64,000 nucleotides of DNA, taken from the NCBI RefSeq assembly GCF_014203155.1, contig NZ_JACHIK010000014.1, positions 1-64,000 of the forward strand, written 5' to 3'. The position numbers were made by a program, and so were the translations under genes. The notes under the pieces were generated by a model. It was not told where the DNA came from and did no database searches. It worked only from the letters and a program-made list of their open reading frames with translations. Origin of the DNA: Shinella fusca (lineage in GTDB: Bacteria > Pseudomonadota > Alphaproteobacteria > Rhizobiales > Rhizobiaceae). Positions 1-8,140 of this stretch are shown in pieces (position 1 is the first letter of the stretch; the number at the start of each line of letters is the position of its first letter).

Positions 1-1
1 A

Positions 2-76
2 ATCATGCGAAAACTCATCGTCCTCGCCAATGCACTGCTCAGCAAAGGCAGAAAATGGGTCCCATCCCTACCTTGA
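2..76 (+). CDS. C-terminal tail of a probable IS110-family transposase (partial, enters from the left edge)
   Basis: An open frame enters from the left edge and stops at a TGA at 74-76. It encodes about 24 residues including RKLIVLANALLSKGRKW. This resembles, from memory, the basic C-terminal end of IS110-type transposases, in which a small hydrophobic helix precedes a short positively charged tail. Only the tail is visible, so the catalytic domains cannot be checked. The stop lies 14 bp from the convergent stop of the transglycosylase gene, so an insertion sequence would end almost against that gene. A chance open frame is the alternative. Confidence 0.42.
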   Translation: MMRKLIVLANALLSKGRKWVPSLP

Positions 77-90
77 CCAACACGGATACT

Positions 91-1470
91 CTAGCGCAGC
101 TTGGCCTTGAGCGAGGCGTCGGGAAAGCAGGTGGGGGCGAGGCCGTTCTTCGCCTGCCAGTCGCCGAGCGAGCGGCGCGTCTTGTAGCCCGGCAGGCCGT
201 CGACCTTGCCGACGTCGTAGCCCTTGGCGACGAGCGCCTTCTGCATGGCGAGCACGTCCGAGCGCAGCATCCTGCCGACATCCCCCCACGCGCCGCGGAA
301 CGGGCCGCTGCCATAGGCGATGCGGTCGGCGAGGTTGCCGAGGAAGAGGGCGTAGAGGTCAGAGTTGTTATATTCCTTGAGCACGTAGAAATTCGGCGTG
401 ACGATGAATTCCGGCCCGTGCGTGCCGGCCGGGACCAGCATCATGCCGGAGGCCTTTGCCTCGCCGGCCGGGAACGCCTTGCCGGAGATGCGCGTGATGC
501 CGCTCGAGGCCCATGCCGAGATCGGCTTGGCGAGGTCCGGCCCTTCCTGCGCGCAGGAGACGCCGTCCGGGATCGAGACCTCGTAGCCCCAGCCGCGGCC
601 CGGCTGCCAACCCTTCTTCACGAGGTAGTTGGCAATGGAGGCGAGCGTGTCGGGCACCGAATCCCAGATGTCGCGCACGCCGTCGCCGTCGAAATCGACG
701 GCATATTGCAGGAAGCTCGTCGGCATGAACTGCGGCTGGCCGAGCGCGCCGGCCCAGGAGCCGCGCAACTGCCCCACCGTACGGTCGCCGCCGTCGACGA
801 TGTGGAGCGCGGCGATCAGCTCCTTGCGGAAGAGGTCCTTGCGCGTCGACATGAAGGCCTTGGTGGCCAGCACCTCGACGGCCGAATAGGGGATCTTCGC
901 GCTGCCGAAGCCGGATTCGCGGCCCCAGACGGCCAGAACGATCTCGCCGGGCACGCCGAAGCGCTGCTCGATCCTGCGCAGGGTCGACGCATGGGCCCTG
1001 GCAAGGCTGCTCCCCCTTGCCGCAAGGCTTTGCAGGCGCTTTTCGGAGAAATAGGCGCCGGGCGCGGAGAACTCCGCCTGGCTCTGCGCCTGTTCCTTCT
1101 TCGGCTTTGAGCCCGGCGGCACGAGGTCGGGCAGGTCCCAGTTGAGGGTCACGCCGTCCATCGCCGCGCGGAAGGTCTTCTCGCTGACGCCGGTTTTCCT
1201 TGCCGCCGGCCAGAGGTCGTTGTCGATCCAGGCGCGGAACATCGCCTCCACCTCGGCCTTGGAGGCGGCGTGGGCGGGGAAGGAAACGAGCGCGAGCGCA
1301 ATCATCAGCGCGAGGCGGGCGAGGATACCCCCCTCTGCCCTGCCGGGCATCTCCCCCTCAAGGGGGGAGATCTGCTTGGGGTAAGGCCGTGCCACGATTC
1401 GATCTCCCCCCGTGTGGGGGAGATGCCCGGCAGGGCAGAGGGGGGTGAACCGCAACAGCCATCGCAACAT
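91..1470 (-). CDS. Lytic murein transglycosylase, MltB family, with C-terminal peptidoglycan-binding domain
   Basis: Periplasmic enzyme predicted to cleave glycan strands of peptidoglycan non-hydrolytically. The SLT_2/MltB-type domain contains WGRESGFGS with the catalytic Glu, followed by GALGQPQFMPTSF, and a PG_binding_1-type domain forms the last ~60 residues (LRSDVLAMQKALVAKGYDVG). The start at 1470 has a good Shine-Dalgarno (GAGGAG, 1478-1483) that overlaps the recR stop codon, so the gene appears translationally linked to recR. The odd point is the N-terminus: residues about 9-48 are translated from a RIME-like palindrome (1328-1446) lying between MLRWLLRF and LARLALMIALALVSFPAHA, which together look like one split signal peptide. 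An internal ATG at 1305 gives a 404-residue protein but has no good ribosome-binding site. Confidence 0.85.
   Translation of the reverse strand: MLRWLLRFTPLCPAGHLPHTGGDRIVARPYPKQISPLEGEMPGRAEGGILARLALMIALALVSFPAHAASKAEVEAMFRAWIDNDLWPAARKTGVSEKTFRAAMDGVTLNWDLPDLVPPGSKPKKEQAQSQAEFSAPGAYFSEKRLQSLAARGSSLARAHASTLRRIEQRFGVPGEIVLAVWGRESGFGSAKIPYSAVEVLATKAFMSTRKDLFRKELIAALHIVDGGDRTVGQLRGSWAGALGQPQFMPTSFLQYAVDFDGDGVRDIWDSVPDTLASIANYLVKKGWQPGRGWGYEVSIPDGVSCAQEGPDLAKPISAWASSGITRISGKAFPAGEAKASGMMLVPAGTHGPEFIVTPNFYVLKEYNNSDLYALFLGNLADRIAYGSGPFRGAWGDVGRMLRSDVLAMQKALVAKGYDVGKVDGLPGYKTRRSLGDWQAKNGLAPTCFPDASLKAKLR
1328..1446. repeat. RIME-like palindromic element inside the transglycosylase signal-peptide region
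   Basis: The arms CCCCTCTGCCCTGCCGGGC (about 1330-1348) and their reverse complement (about 1427-1445) form a long near-perfect inverted repeat. Inner CTCCCC/GGGGAG hairpins flank a ~30-bp centre. The sequence matches the style of Rhizobium intergenic mosaic elements (RIME), and three related copies lie elsewhere in the window. The unusual feature is its position within an open reading frame, in which it is translated without a stop. Confidence 0.85.
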
Positions 1471-1481
1471 GAACACTCTCC

Positions 1482-2087
1482 TCAGATCGCCGTACGCGCC
1501 CGGAGCGCGGCCGTCAGCGTGCCTTCGTCGAGATAATCGAGTTCGCCGCCGACGGGAACGCCGTGGGCGAGGCGCGTGATCTTCACGTCGAGGCCGGAAA
1601 GCTGGTCGGTGATGTAGTGGGCGGTCGTCTGGCCCTCGACGGTGGCGTTGACGGCGACGATCAATTCGCGCACGTCCCCCTTCGCCACCCGGTCGACGAG
1701 GCCGCGGATGTTGAGGTCGTCCGGGCCGATGCCGTCGAGCGGCGAGAGCGTGCCGCCGAGGACGTGGTAGGCGGCGTTCATCGCGCCGGCGCGCTCCAGC
1801 GCCCAGAGATCGGAAACGTCCTCGACGACGATGATGACCGACTGGTCGCGCTGCACGTCCGTGCAGACCGTGCAGGGGTCCATCGTATCGACATTGCCGC
1901 AGCACGAGCAGATGCGCACCTTGCGGTGCGCCTCGCCCATCGCGTCGGCAAGGGGACCCAGAAGCTGGTCCTTCTTCTTGACGAGGTGCAGCGCCGCCCG
2001 GCGCGCCGAGCGCGGCCCGAGGCCCGGCACCTTCGCCAGAAGCTGGATGAGTTTTTCGATTTCGGGGCCGGTGACTCGTTTTGCCAT
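1482..2087 (-). CDS. recR: Recombination mediator protein RecR
   Basis: RecR acts with RecO (and RecF) to load RecA at gapped DNA. The 201-residue product has the expected layout: an N-terminal helix-hairpin-helix ([12 protein letters not shown]), a zinc module with Cys60, Cys63, Cys72 and Cys75 (CSCCGN then CTVC), a Toprim domain starting at IIVVED, and a C-terminal region ending in ALRARTAI. Length is normal for the family. In many bacteria recR follows dnaX and ybaB directly. Here the three are still on one strand, but a LysE-type exporter and an opposite-strand MOSC gene separate ybaB from recR. The transglycosylase gene follows 11 bp downstream. Confidence 0.97.
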   Translation of the reverse strand: MAKRVTGPEIEKLIQLLAKVPGLGPRSARRAALHLVKKKDQLLGPLADAMGEAHRKVRICSCCGNVDTMDPCTVCTDVQRDQSVIIVVEDVSDLWALERAGAMNAAYHVLGGTLSPLDGIGPDDLNIRGLVDRVAKGDVRELIVAVNATVEGQTTAHYITDQLSGLDVKITRLAHGVPVGGELDYLDEGTLTAALRARTAI

Positions 2088-2144
2088 TGCCGGTATCTAG
2101 CCCATATCAAGGGGAAACGGAATCCACCCCGCAGGGAGGCAGCG

Positions 2145-2759
2145 CTGATCAGGATAGTTGCGGTATGCACGGGCCTTGCCCGTCCGGTTCCCGGCAAAAG
2201 CTACAAGACCGGCATTTTCAAGACGCCGACCGATGCCGCCGTCGTCATCGACCGCGAAGGGCTGCTCGGCGACGCCATCTGCAACCGCAAGCACCATGGC
2301 GGCCCGGAACAGGCGGTCTACGCGCTCGGTTCGGTCGATCTCGACTGGTGGACGAAGGAGTTCGGCAGGACCATCGAGCCGGGCACCTTCGGCGAGAACC
2401 TCATCATTTCGGGCATCGACAGCCGCAGCGTCTCGGTCGGCGACCGCTTCGAGACGGAAAGCGTGCTTCTGGAAGTCACCTCGACGCGCATCCCCTGCGC
2501 CACGCTCTCGGCGCGCATGGGCGATCCGGGCTTTGCCAAGCGCTTCATGCAGGCGGGGCGGCCGGGCTTTTACTGCCGGGTGCTCAGGGACGGCGTGATC
2601 CAGGCGGGCGATACCGTCACCTATACGCCCTTCGACGGCGCGCCCGTCACCATGCCGGAACTCTTGCGCACCTACGGCAGGAATCTTTCCGAAGAGGACC
2701 GCAACCGCTATCTCGCCGCGCCCATCAACGACAAGCTGCGCGCGGCCCTGACCGGCTGA
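2145..2759 (+). CDS. MOSC-domain protein (YiiM-like), probable CTG start
   Basis: MOSC domains are the sulfur-carrier/molybdenum-cofactor-binding modules of YiiM and MOCO sulfurases. YiiM-type proteins detoxify N-hydroxylated compounds. The protein shows the family motifs GDAICNRKHHGGPEQAVYA, EPGTFGENL and a conserved Cys in STRIPCATLSARMG. No ATG, GTG or TTG occurs in frame before the domain begins. GGGAGG (2134-2139) sits 5 nt before a CTG at 2145, giving (M)IRIVAVCTGLARPVPGKSY, the usual beginning of this family, so CTG (or the next codon ATC) must be the start. Its stop abuts that of the convergent LysE gene with no spacer. Assignment to the domain is firm; the substrate is unknown. Confidence 0.88.
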   Translation: MIRIVAVCTGLARPVPGKSYKTGIFKTPTDAAVVIDREGLLGDAICNRKHHGGPEQAVYALGSVDLDWWTKEFGRTIEPGTFGENLIISGIDSRSVSVGDRFETESVLLEVTSTRIPCATLSARMGDPGFAKRFMQAGRPGFYCRVLRDGVIQAGDTVTYTPFDGAPVTMPELLRTYGRNLSEEDRNRYLAAPINDKLRAALTG

Positions 2760-3371
2760 TCAGCGCGTCGCGATGGCCGCCGCCGCCCCGGCCATGGTGC
2801 CGGCGCTGACGCGGTTGGCGATGCGCACGGCGCGCGGGCTCCTGAGGAACCGGCGGGCGCGCGAGGCGAGGAAGACCCAGGCAAGGTCGATCGCCACCAG
2901 CACGACGAACATGGTGACGACGAGCTCCGCCCAGCCGGTGAGCGTGACGGCGCCGAGGTCGATGATCGCCGGCAGCAGCGCGACGTAGAACATCATGATC
3001 TTCGGATTGCCGAGCGTCACCGTCATGCCGGCGAAGAACAGCTTTGCGCCGGAGCGCGCCTCGGGCAGCGCGGCCTCGCCCGTGTCGACCGGCGCGAACC
3101 ACATCTTCCAGGCGAGGTAGAGAAGGTAGAGGACACCGAGCCACTTGATGGCGACGAAGGCGGCGTAGAAGGTCTCGGCGATGGCCGCAAGGCCGAGCAC
3201 GGCGCAGGTGAGCCAGATGCCCTCGCCGATCCACATGGCGGCGAGGAAGGGAAGCACGTCCCTCGCCCCGCGCGACAGGACACGCGCGACCAGCGCGGCG
3301 ATGCTCGGGCCGGGCGATCCGGCCGCCATCATCAGCGCACCGGCGAAGATTACGAGGGTCGTCAGGCTCAT
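2760..3371 (-). CDS. LysE/RhtB-family amino-acid exporter
   Basis: A 203-residue inner-membrane protein with about six hydrophobic segments and the LysE-family signature near the N-terminus (MMAAGSPGPSIAALVARVLSRG). A second typical motif, LGNPKIMMFYVALLP, lies in the middle. Members export amino acids such as lysine, threonine or homoserine lactone; the substrate here cannot be inferred. The gene lies 36 bp downstream of ybaB on the same strand, so it may be read through from dnaX-ybaB, and it converges on the MOSC gene. Confidence 0.87.
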   Translation of the reverse strand: MSLTTLVIFAGALMMAAGSPGPSIAALVARVLSRGARDVLPFLAAMWIGEGIWLTCAVLGLAAIAETFYAAFVAIKWLGVLYLLYLAWKMWFAPVDTGEAALPEARSGAKLFFAGMTVTLGNPKIMMFYVALLPAIIDLGAVTLTGWAELVVTMFVVLVAIDLAWVFLASRARRFLRSPRAVRIANRVSAGTMAGAAAAIATR

Positions 3372-3407
3372 CGGAAATCCTCCTCAGGAGCCGTCGATCC
3401 TACAGTA

Positions 3408-3731
3408 TCAGAACGGCAGTTTGAAGCCGGGCGGGATCGGCAGGCCGGCGGTCAGCGCCTTGGTCTTTTCGGCCGCCTGCGCCTCGGCCTTCTCCTTGGC
3501 GTCCTTGTGGGCGGCGACGATCAGGTCTTCCAGGATCTCGACGTCGTCTTCCTTGAAAAGCGAGGGATCGATCTTCAGGCCCTTGAGATTGCCCTTGCCG
3601 TCGAGCGTGACGGAGACGAGGCCGCCGCCGGAAGCGCCGGAGACTTCGAGCGCGGCGATCTCCTCCTGCATCTTCTCCATCTTGGCCTGCATTTCCTTGA
3701 CCTTGCCCATCATGCCCATGATGTCGCGCAT
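3408..3731 (-). CDS. ybaB: Nucleoid-associated protein YbaB/EbfC
   Basis: A 107-residue DNA-binding protein of the YbaB/EbfC family, which forms dimers shaped like tweezers and coats the nucleoid. The methionine/lysine-rich start ([20 protein letters not shown]), the conserved [24 protein letters not shown] core and a C-terminal amphipathic helix ending in IPPGFKLPF are all present. It follows dnaX by 15 bp, the usual dnaX-ybaB arrangement, so both are probably one transcript. Confidence 0.96.
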   Translation of the reverse strand: MRDIMGMMGKVKEMQAKMEKMQEEIAALEVSGASGGGLVSVTLDGKGNLKGLKIDPSLFKEDDVEILEDLIVAAHKDAKEKAEAQAAEKTKALTAGLPIPPGFKLPF

Positions 3732-3746
3732 CGGCCTCTCCTCTTT

Positions 3747-5624
3747 CTAGTGTTCGATGTCGTCGCCGGGCAGGATGTCGCCCTCGGCGGATTCGGCGGC
3801 GGCAGGCGCCGCGACGGTCTCGATCTCGTCTTCCGCTTCCTGCACCTTGATGCGCACGTCGGTGATCTTGGCGCCGGGGAAGCGCTGCAGGATGGCGGCG
3901 ACGTCCGGGTCCTGCCGGGCGTCGGCGACGCGCGCCTCCTGCGCCATCGTCTCGGCCTCCGAGAGCGTCGGCCCGCCGGCCTCGCGCGAGAGGATGACCA
4001 GCCAGCGCATGCCGGTCCATTCCTGGAGGCGATTCTGAAGGTCGGTAATCAGCGATTTCGGCGCGTCCTGCGCAAGGCCGATTTCCAGCTTGCCGGCCTC
4101 CACGCGCACCGGCTTCACGAAGGCGCGCACGAGCGCGCGCAGGCGGATGTCGCGGTTCTTCGTGCAGAGGTCGGCGATGTCGGAGAGGGAATTGACCGGC
4201 ACCTTCGGCGCGGCGGCCGGCTGCTCGGCCGGGGCGGACTCGATACGGCCGACCGGCTGGGGTGACGGCTCGGCCTGCGGCACGGCGCGCAGCATCGTCG
4301 CGCCGCCCGACTGGGCGCGTGCCGGTGCATCCGGCTGGCGGGAGACGGCGGAAACGGCGGCCTGCGCCGTCGGCTGGCCGCCACCGTTGCCGCCCGCTTG
4401 CGGCGCGCGGCCGCCACCAGCGCCGCCCTCGCCGCCCGAAAGCTCGGCAAGGCGGCGGGCGGCCTCTTCCGGCGAGGGAAGGTTGGCGGCATGGGCAAGG
4501 CGGATGATGACCATCTCGGCCGCGCCCGCCGGGCGGCTGGAGGCTTCCGCCTCCGGAATGCCCTTGAGCAGCATCTGCCACATGCGCGAGAGCGCTGTCA
4601 CGGCGATGGAATTGGCGAATTCCACGCCACGCACGCGCTCGATCTCGCTCAGCGACTGGTCGCCGGCCGCATCCGGCACGTATTTCATGCGGGTGACGAG
4701 GTGGGTGAAATCGGCAAGGTCCGTCAGGACGACGGAGGGGCTGGCGCCGGCCTCGTACTGCGCGGCGAACTCGGCGAGCGCGGCGGCCGCATCGCCCTTC
4801 ACGATATGCTCGAAGAGATCGACGATGCGCGCCCGGTCGGCAAGGCCGAGCATGGAGCGCACGGCCTCGACCTCGACGCGGCCCGCCCCATGGGCGATCG
4901 CCTGATCGAGCAGCGAGAGGCCGTCGCGGGCCGAGCCCTCGGCGGCGCGGGCGACCATGGCGAGCGCATCCGGCTCGAAATCGACGCCTTCCTTGCCTAG
5001 GATAGTGGAGAAAAGGCCGACGAGGTCGGAGGCGCCGATGCGGCGCAGGTCGAACCGCTGGCAGCGCGACAGGACGGTGATCGGGACCTTGCGGATCTCC
5101 GTCGTCGCGAAGATGAACTTCACATGCTCCGGCGGCTCTTCCAGCGTCTTCAACAGGCCGTTGAAGGCCTGCGTCGAGAGCATGTGCACTTCGTCGATGA
5201 TATAGACCTTGTAGCGCGCCGAAACGGGGCGGTAGCGCACCTGCTCGATGATCTCGCGGATATCGTCGATGCCGGTATGGGAGGCGGCATCCATCTCGAT
5301 GACGTCGACATGCCGGCCTTCCATGATGGCCTGGCAATGCTCGCCGGGCACGCGAAGGTCGATCGTCGGCCTGTCGATCTCGGGGGTCTTGTAGTTGAGC
5401 GCGCGGGCGAGGATGCGGGCGGTCGTCGTCTTGCCGACGCCGCGCACGCCCGTCAGCATGTAGGCCTGGGCGATGCGGCCGGTCTCGAACGCGTTCGTCA
5501 GCGTACGGACCATCGGCTCCTGCCCGACCATGAGGTCGGAGAAGTCCTTCGGGCGGTACTTGCGGGCAAGCACCCGGTAGGCGGCCGGTTTTTCGCTGGA
5601 CGGATTTGTGGTTTCGTCGCTCAT
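3747..5624 (-). CDS. dnaX: DNA polymerase III subunits gamma/tau (clamp-loader ATPase)
   Basis: The 625-residue product loads the sliding clamp and couples polymerases at the fork. Walker A is GVRGVGKTTT (residues ~59-68), Walker B/DExx is IIDEVHMLS, and the SRC arginine-finger motif is LSRCQRF. A Gly/Ala/Pro-rich linker (~residues 395-470) separates the AAA+ part from a C-terminal tau-type domain of ~150 residues. Between Walker A and DExx, where E. coli DnaX has four zinc-binding cysteines, only one Cys (residue 97, PGEHCQAIMEGR) remains. I see no A- or T-run that would support programmed frameshifting to gamma. The gene lies immediately downstream of the SRP RNA, on the same strand. Confidence 0.97.
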   Translation of the reverse strand: MSDETTNPSSEKPAAYRVLARKYRPKDFSDLMVGQEPMVRTLTNAFETGRIAQAYMLTGVRGVGKTTTARILARALNYKTPEIDRPTIDLRVPGEHCQAIMEGRHVDVIEMDAASHTGIDDIREIIEQVRYRPVSARYKVYIIDEVHMLSTQAFNGLLKTLEEPPEHVKFIFATTEIRKVPITVLSRCQRFDLRRIGASDLVGLFSTILGKEGVDFEPDALAMVARAAEGSARDGLSLLDQAIAHGAGRVEVEAVRSMLGLADRARIVDLFEHIVKGDAAAALAEFAAQYEAGASPSVVLTDLADFTHLVTRMKYVPDAAGDQSLSEIERVRGVEFANSIAVTALSRMWQMLLKGIPEAEASSRPAGAAEMVIIRLAHAANLPSPEEAARRLAELSGGEGGAGGGRAPQAGGNGGGQPTAQAAVSAVSRQPDAPARAQSGGATMLRAVPQAEPSPQPVGRIESAPAEQPAAAPKVPVNSLSDIADLCTKNRDIRLRALVRAFVKPVRVEAGKLEIGLAQDAPKSLITDLQNRLQEWTGMRWLVILSREAGGPTLSEAETMAQEARVADARQDPDVAAILQRFPGAKITDVRIKVQEAEDEIETVAAPAAAESAEGDILPGDDIEH

Positions 5625-5670
5625 CGACCCTGCCGCAAATGAGGCGCTTTAGTCCCGACAGGACGGTAAG

Positions 5671-5769
5671 GTGGGAGGCTGGCACGATGACCCGTGCCGG
5701 GGCTCGTTAGGGCTGCTTCCTTCCGGACCTGACCCGGTTGGCGAGTGGCTCGTCCACCACCAACCTCCC
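5671..5769 (-). ncRNA. ffs: Signal recognition particle RNA, small bacterial 4.5S type
   Basis: On the minus strand the sequence holds the invariant SRP domain IV core GGTCAGGTCCGGAAGGAAGC, followed by AGCCCTAA. The ends pair: GGGAGGTTGG at the 5' side and CCAGCCTCCC at the 3' side, giving a ~99-nt hairpin. The RNA binds Ffh and targets membrane proteins co-translationally. Its position just upstream of dnaX is typical for Rhizobiales. End positions may be off by a few bases. Confidence 0.95.
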
Positions 5770-5775
5770 GCCCTC

Positions 5776-5804
5776 CATATCGGCAATATTCCGGCCGAAT
5801 GCAA
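5776..5804 (-). promoter_or_regulatory. Promoter of the SRP RNA gene
   Basis: On the minus strand TTGCAT (5799-5804) and GATATG (5776-5781) are separated by 17 bp, and the -10 lies 6 nt before the first base of the RNA. It resembles the relaxed housekeeping promoter of alphaproteobacteria. Confidence 0.55.
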
Positions 5805-5882
5805 GCCGAGGCGATAAAAAACTGTTGGAGGGAAATCGGCTGCGTGGCATGACTCTTCAAAACAGGCATGCGGAAGAACTTC

Positions 5883-6293
5883 ATGAGCGACTTTCAACCC
5901 GACGAACGGCTGGCGCGCGACAGCGATCTCCTGACGAAGATCGGCCTGTGCGAACTGCGCCTGATGAAGGACAAGCGCTGGCCCTGGCTGGTGCTCCTGC
6001 CCCAGCGGACGAATGTCAGCGAGATCTTCGAGCTGACCCCGCTCGACCAGACCATGCTGACCTTCGAGACGGTGCTCGTCGCCGAGGCGCTGAAGAAGGT
6101 GACGGGCGCGACGAAGATCAACACCGGCGCGCTCGGCAACATCGTCCGCCAATTGCACGTCCATGTCGTCGCGCGCAGCGAGGGCGATGCCAACTGGCCG
6201 GGCCCCGTCTGGGGCCACGGCACCGCCGAGCCGCGCACGGCCGAGGAAACCAAGGCCTTCGCGGCCAAGCTCCTGGATGCCCTGACCCCATGA
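5883..6293 (+). CDS. HIT-family protein (histidine-triad nucleotide hydrolase/transferase)
   Basis: A 136-residue HIT-superfamily protein; such enzymes act on nucleotidyl phosphoester bonds. The triad motif appears as QLHVHVVAR near residue 95, followed by NWPGPVWG. The start MSDFQPDER is preferred over the ATG 15 bp upstream because GGAAG (5870-5874) is correctly spaced from it. The stop overlaps the nudC start (ATGA), indicating translational coupling. The physiological substrate is not evident. Confidence 0.9.
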   Translation: MSDFQPDERLARDSDLLTKIGLCELRLMKDKRWPWLVLLPQRTNVSEIFELTPLDQTMLTFETVLVAEALKKVTGATKINTGALGNIVRQLHVHVVARSEGDANWPGPVWGHGTAEPRTAEETKAFAAKLLDALTP

Positions 6294-7264
6294 AGCCTTC
6301 CCTTTTCGATTTCTACCGCCCGCATCCGGAACCCAGCACCATGGTGGCCTTTGCGGAAAACACGCTCGACCGCCGCTCGGAACACCGCGCGCCCGATTGC
6401 CTGGAACAGGCCTTCAAGGCCGAGAACGTCCACGCCTTCGCGCTCGCCGGCGGCAAGCTCGTCGTCAAGCACGACGAGAAGATCATCGACCCACTGTTCG
6501 CGCCCTACGAACTTGCCGAGCTCGGCCCGGTGCCGGAGGATTCCATCCTGCTCGGCTACCTGAAGAACGGCGAGCCGCGGCTTGCCATCCCCGTCAAAGC
6601 CGACCCCGATACGCTGCACGAGCCGCTGAAGGCCGCCGACGGTCGCACGCTCTACCGCCAGCAGATGCTCGACGACGACCTGCTCGGCCAGTTCGCCCAG
6701 GCCTCCAGCATGATGACCTGGAACGCGAACAACCGCTTCTGCGGCAAGTGCGGTTCGCCGACCCGGTCGGAGATCGGCGGCTACCGGCGCATCTGCGAGG
6801 CCTGCGGCCACACGATCTTCCCGCGCACCGATCCGGTGGCGATCATGCTGGTCATCGACATCGAGCGCGACCTTTGCCTGCTCGGCCGCTCGCCGCATTT
6901 CCCGGAGGGCATGTATTCCTGCCTTGCCGGCTTCCTAGAGCCGGGCGAGACCATCGAGCATACGGTGCGGCGCGAGACCTTCGAGGAATCCGGCATCAAG
7001 GTCGGCCGCGTGCGCTACCACGCCTCGCAGCCCTGGCCGATGCCGCATTCGCTGATGATCGGCTGCTACGGCGAGGCGATCTCCTTCGATATCCGCCGCG
7101 ACGAGGCCGAGCTGGAGGATTGCCGCTGGTTCACCCGCGCCGAGACGGCGGCGATGATCGAGCGCAATGCCCTTTCCGGCCTCGCGCCGGGCGTCACGGC
7201 CCCGCCGCCGAAGGGCGCCATCGCGCACCGGCTGATGCGCGACTGGCTCGACTGGGAAATCTGA
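6290..7264 (+). CDS. nudC: NADH pyrophosphatase / NAD-capped RNA decapping Nudix hydrolase
   Basis: A 324-residue NudC: hydrolyses NADH to NMNH and AMP and removes NAD caps from RNA. Visible parts are an N-terminal domain, a four-Cys zinc ribbon (CGKCGSPT ... CEACG), the Nudix box beginning GFLEPGETIEHTVRRE and continuing to FEESG, and the NudC-specific motif SQPWPMPHS directly after it. It is coupled to the upstream HIT gene by an ATGA overlap. It converges on pheA, 9 bp away. Confidence 0.95.
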   Translation: MKPSLFDFYRPHPEPSTMVAFAENTLDRRSEHRAPDCLEQAFKAENVHAFALAGGKLVVKHDEKIIDPLFAPYELAELGPVPEDSILLGYLKNGEPRLAIPVKADPDTLHEPLKAADGRTLYRQQMLDDDLLGQFAQASSMMTWNANNRFCGKCGSPTRSEIGGYRRICEACGHTIFPRTDPVAIMLVIDIERDLCLLGRSPHFPEGMYSCLAGFLEPGETIEHTVRRETFEESGIKVGRVRYHASQPWPMPHSLMIGCYGEAISFDIRRDEAELEDCRWFTRAETAAMIERNALSGLAPGVTAPPPKGAIAHRLMRDWLDWEI

Positions 7265-7273
7265 TCGAAAGCG

Positions 7274-8125
7274 TTAGAACGCGCTGCGCATCGGGTGCGC
7301 CCGGTAGGTGCCGAGGATGCGGACCTTCTCCGAGAAGAAGCGCAGCTCCTCCAGCGCCTGGCGCACATGCTGGTCGTCAGGGTGGCCTTCGATATCGGCA
7401 TAGAACTGGGTGGCGATGAACTTGCCGCCGATCTGGTAGCTTTCGAGCTTCGTCATGTTGATGCCGTTCGTAGCAAAGCCGCCGAGCGCCTTGTAGAGGG
7501 CGGCCGGAATGTTGCGCACGTTGAAGACGAAAGTGGTGACGACGATGCCCTCACCGTCACGCTCGGCCTTCTTCTCCTCCCGCGAGAGGACGACGAAGCG
7601 GGTGACGTTGCTTTCCGTATCCTCGACGTTCTCCGCGACGATCGACAGGCCGTAGAGATCGGCCGCAAGGCGCGGGGCGAGCGCAGCCATGGTGCGGTCG
7701 CCGCTCTCCGAGACGAGCTTGGCGGCGCCGGCCGTATCGCCGGCGATCACCGGCTTCCAGCCGTTGCGGCGCACGATCTTGCGGCACTGGCCGAGCGCGT
7801 GGATATGGCTGTGGACCGTGCGGATATCCTCGCGCGTCACGCCCGGCAGCACCATGAGCTGGAAGCGGATCGGCATGAAATATTCGCCGACGATGTGCAG
7901 GTTCGATTCCGGCAGCAGATTGTGGATGTCGGCGACGCGGCCGGCGATCGTGTTCTCGATGGGGATCATCGCAAGATCCGCATCGCCGTTCTCGACGGCC
8001 AGGAACGCGTCCTCGAAGGTCTGGCACGGCAGCGGCTCCATGGTCGGGAACATGTCGCGGCTCGCCATGTCGGAATTCGCGCCGAACTCGCCCTGGAAGG
8101 CGATCTTGTTGGTCTTCATGATCAT
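7274..8125 (-). CDS. pheA: Prephenate dehydratase
   Basis: Converts prephenate to phenylpyruvate in phenylalanine synthesis. The 283-residue monofunctional enzyme begins KIAFQGEFGANSD, has the catalytic-region motif NVTRFVVLSR, and ends with an ACT regulatory domain (NIPAALYKALGGFATNGINMTKLESYQ) that normally binds phenylalanine for feedback inhibition. There is no fused chorismate mutase; a separate short chorismate mutase is encoded at 53887-54186. The gene follows kdsB by 15 bp on the same strand. The start is either 8125 or the ATG at 8119. Confidence 0.95.
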   Translation of the reverse strand: MIMKTNKIAFQGEFGANSDMASRDMFPTMEPLPCQTFEDAFLAVENGDADLAMIPIENTIAGRVADIHNLLPESNLHIVGEYFMPIRFQLMVLPGVTREDIRTVHSHIHALGQCRKIVRRNGWKPVIAGDTAGAAKLVSESGDRTMAALAPRLAADLYGLSIVAENVEDTESNVTRFVVLSREEKKAERDGEGIVVTTFVFNVRNIPAALYKALGGFATNGINMTKLESYQIGGKFIATQFYADIEGHPDDQHVRQALEELRFFSEKVRILGTYRAHPMRSAF

Positions 8126-8140
8126 GGCCGGGTATCCGTA

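Noticed and set aside
3747-5624. Programmed frameshift producing a short gamma form of DnaX
   Set aside because: No slippery A- or T-run with a following hairpin was found in the expected part of the gene.
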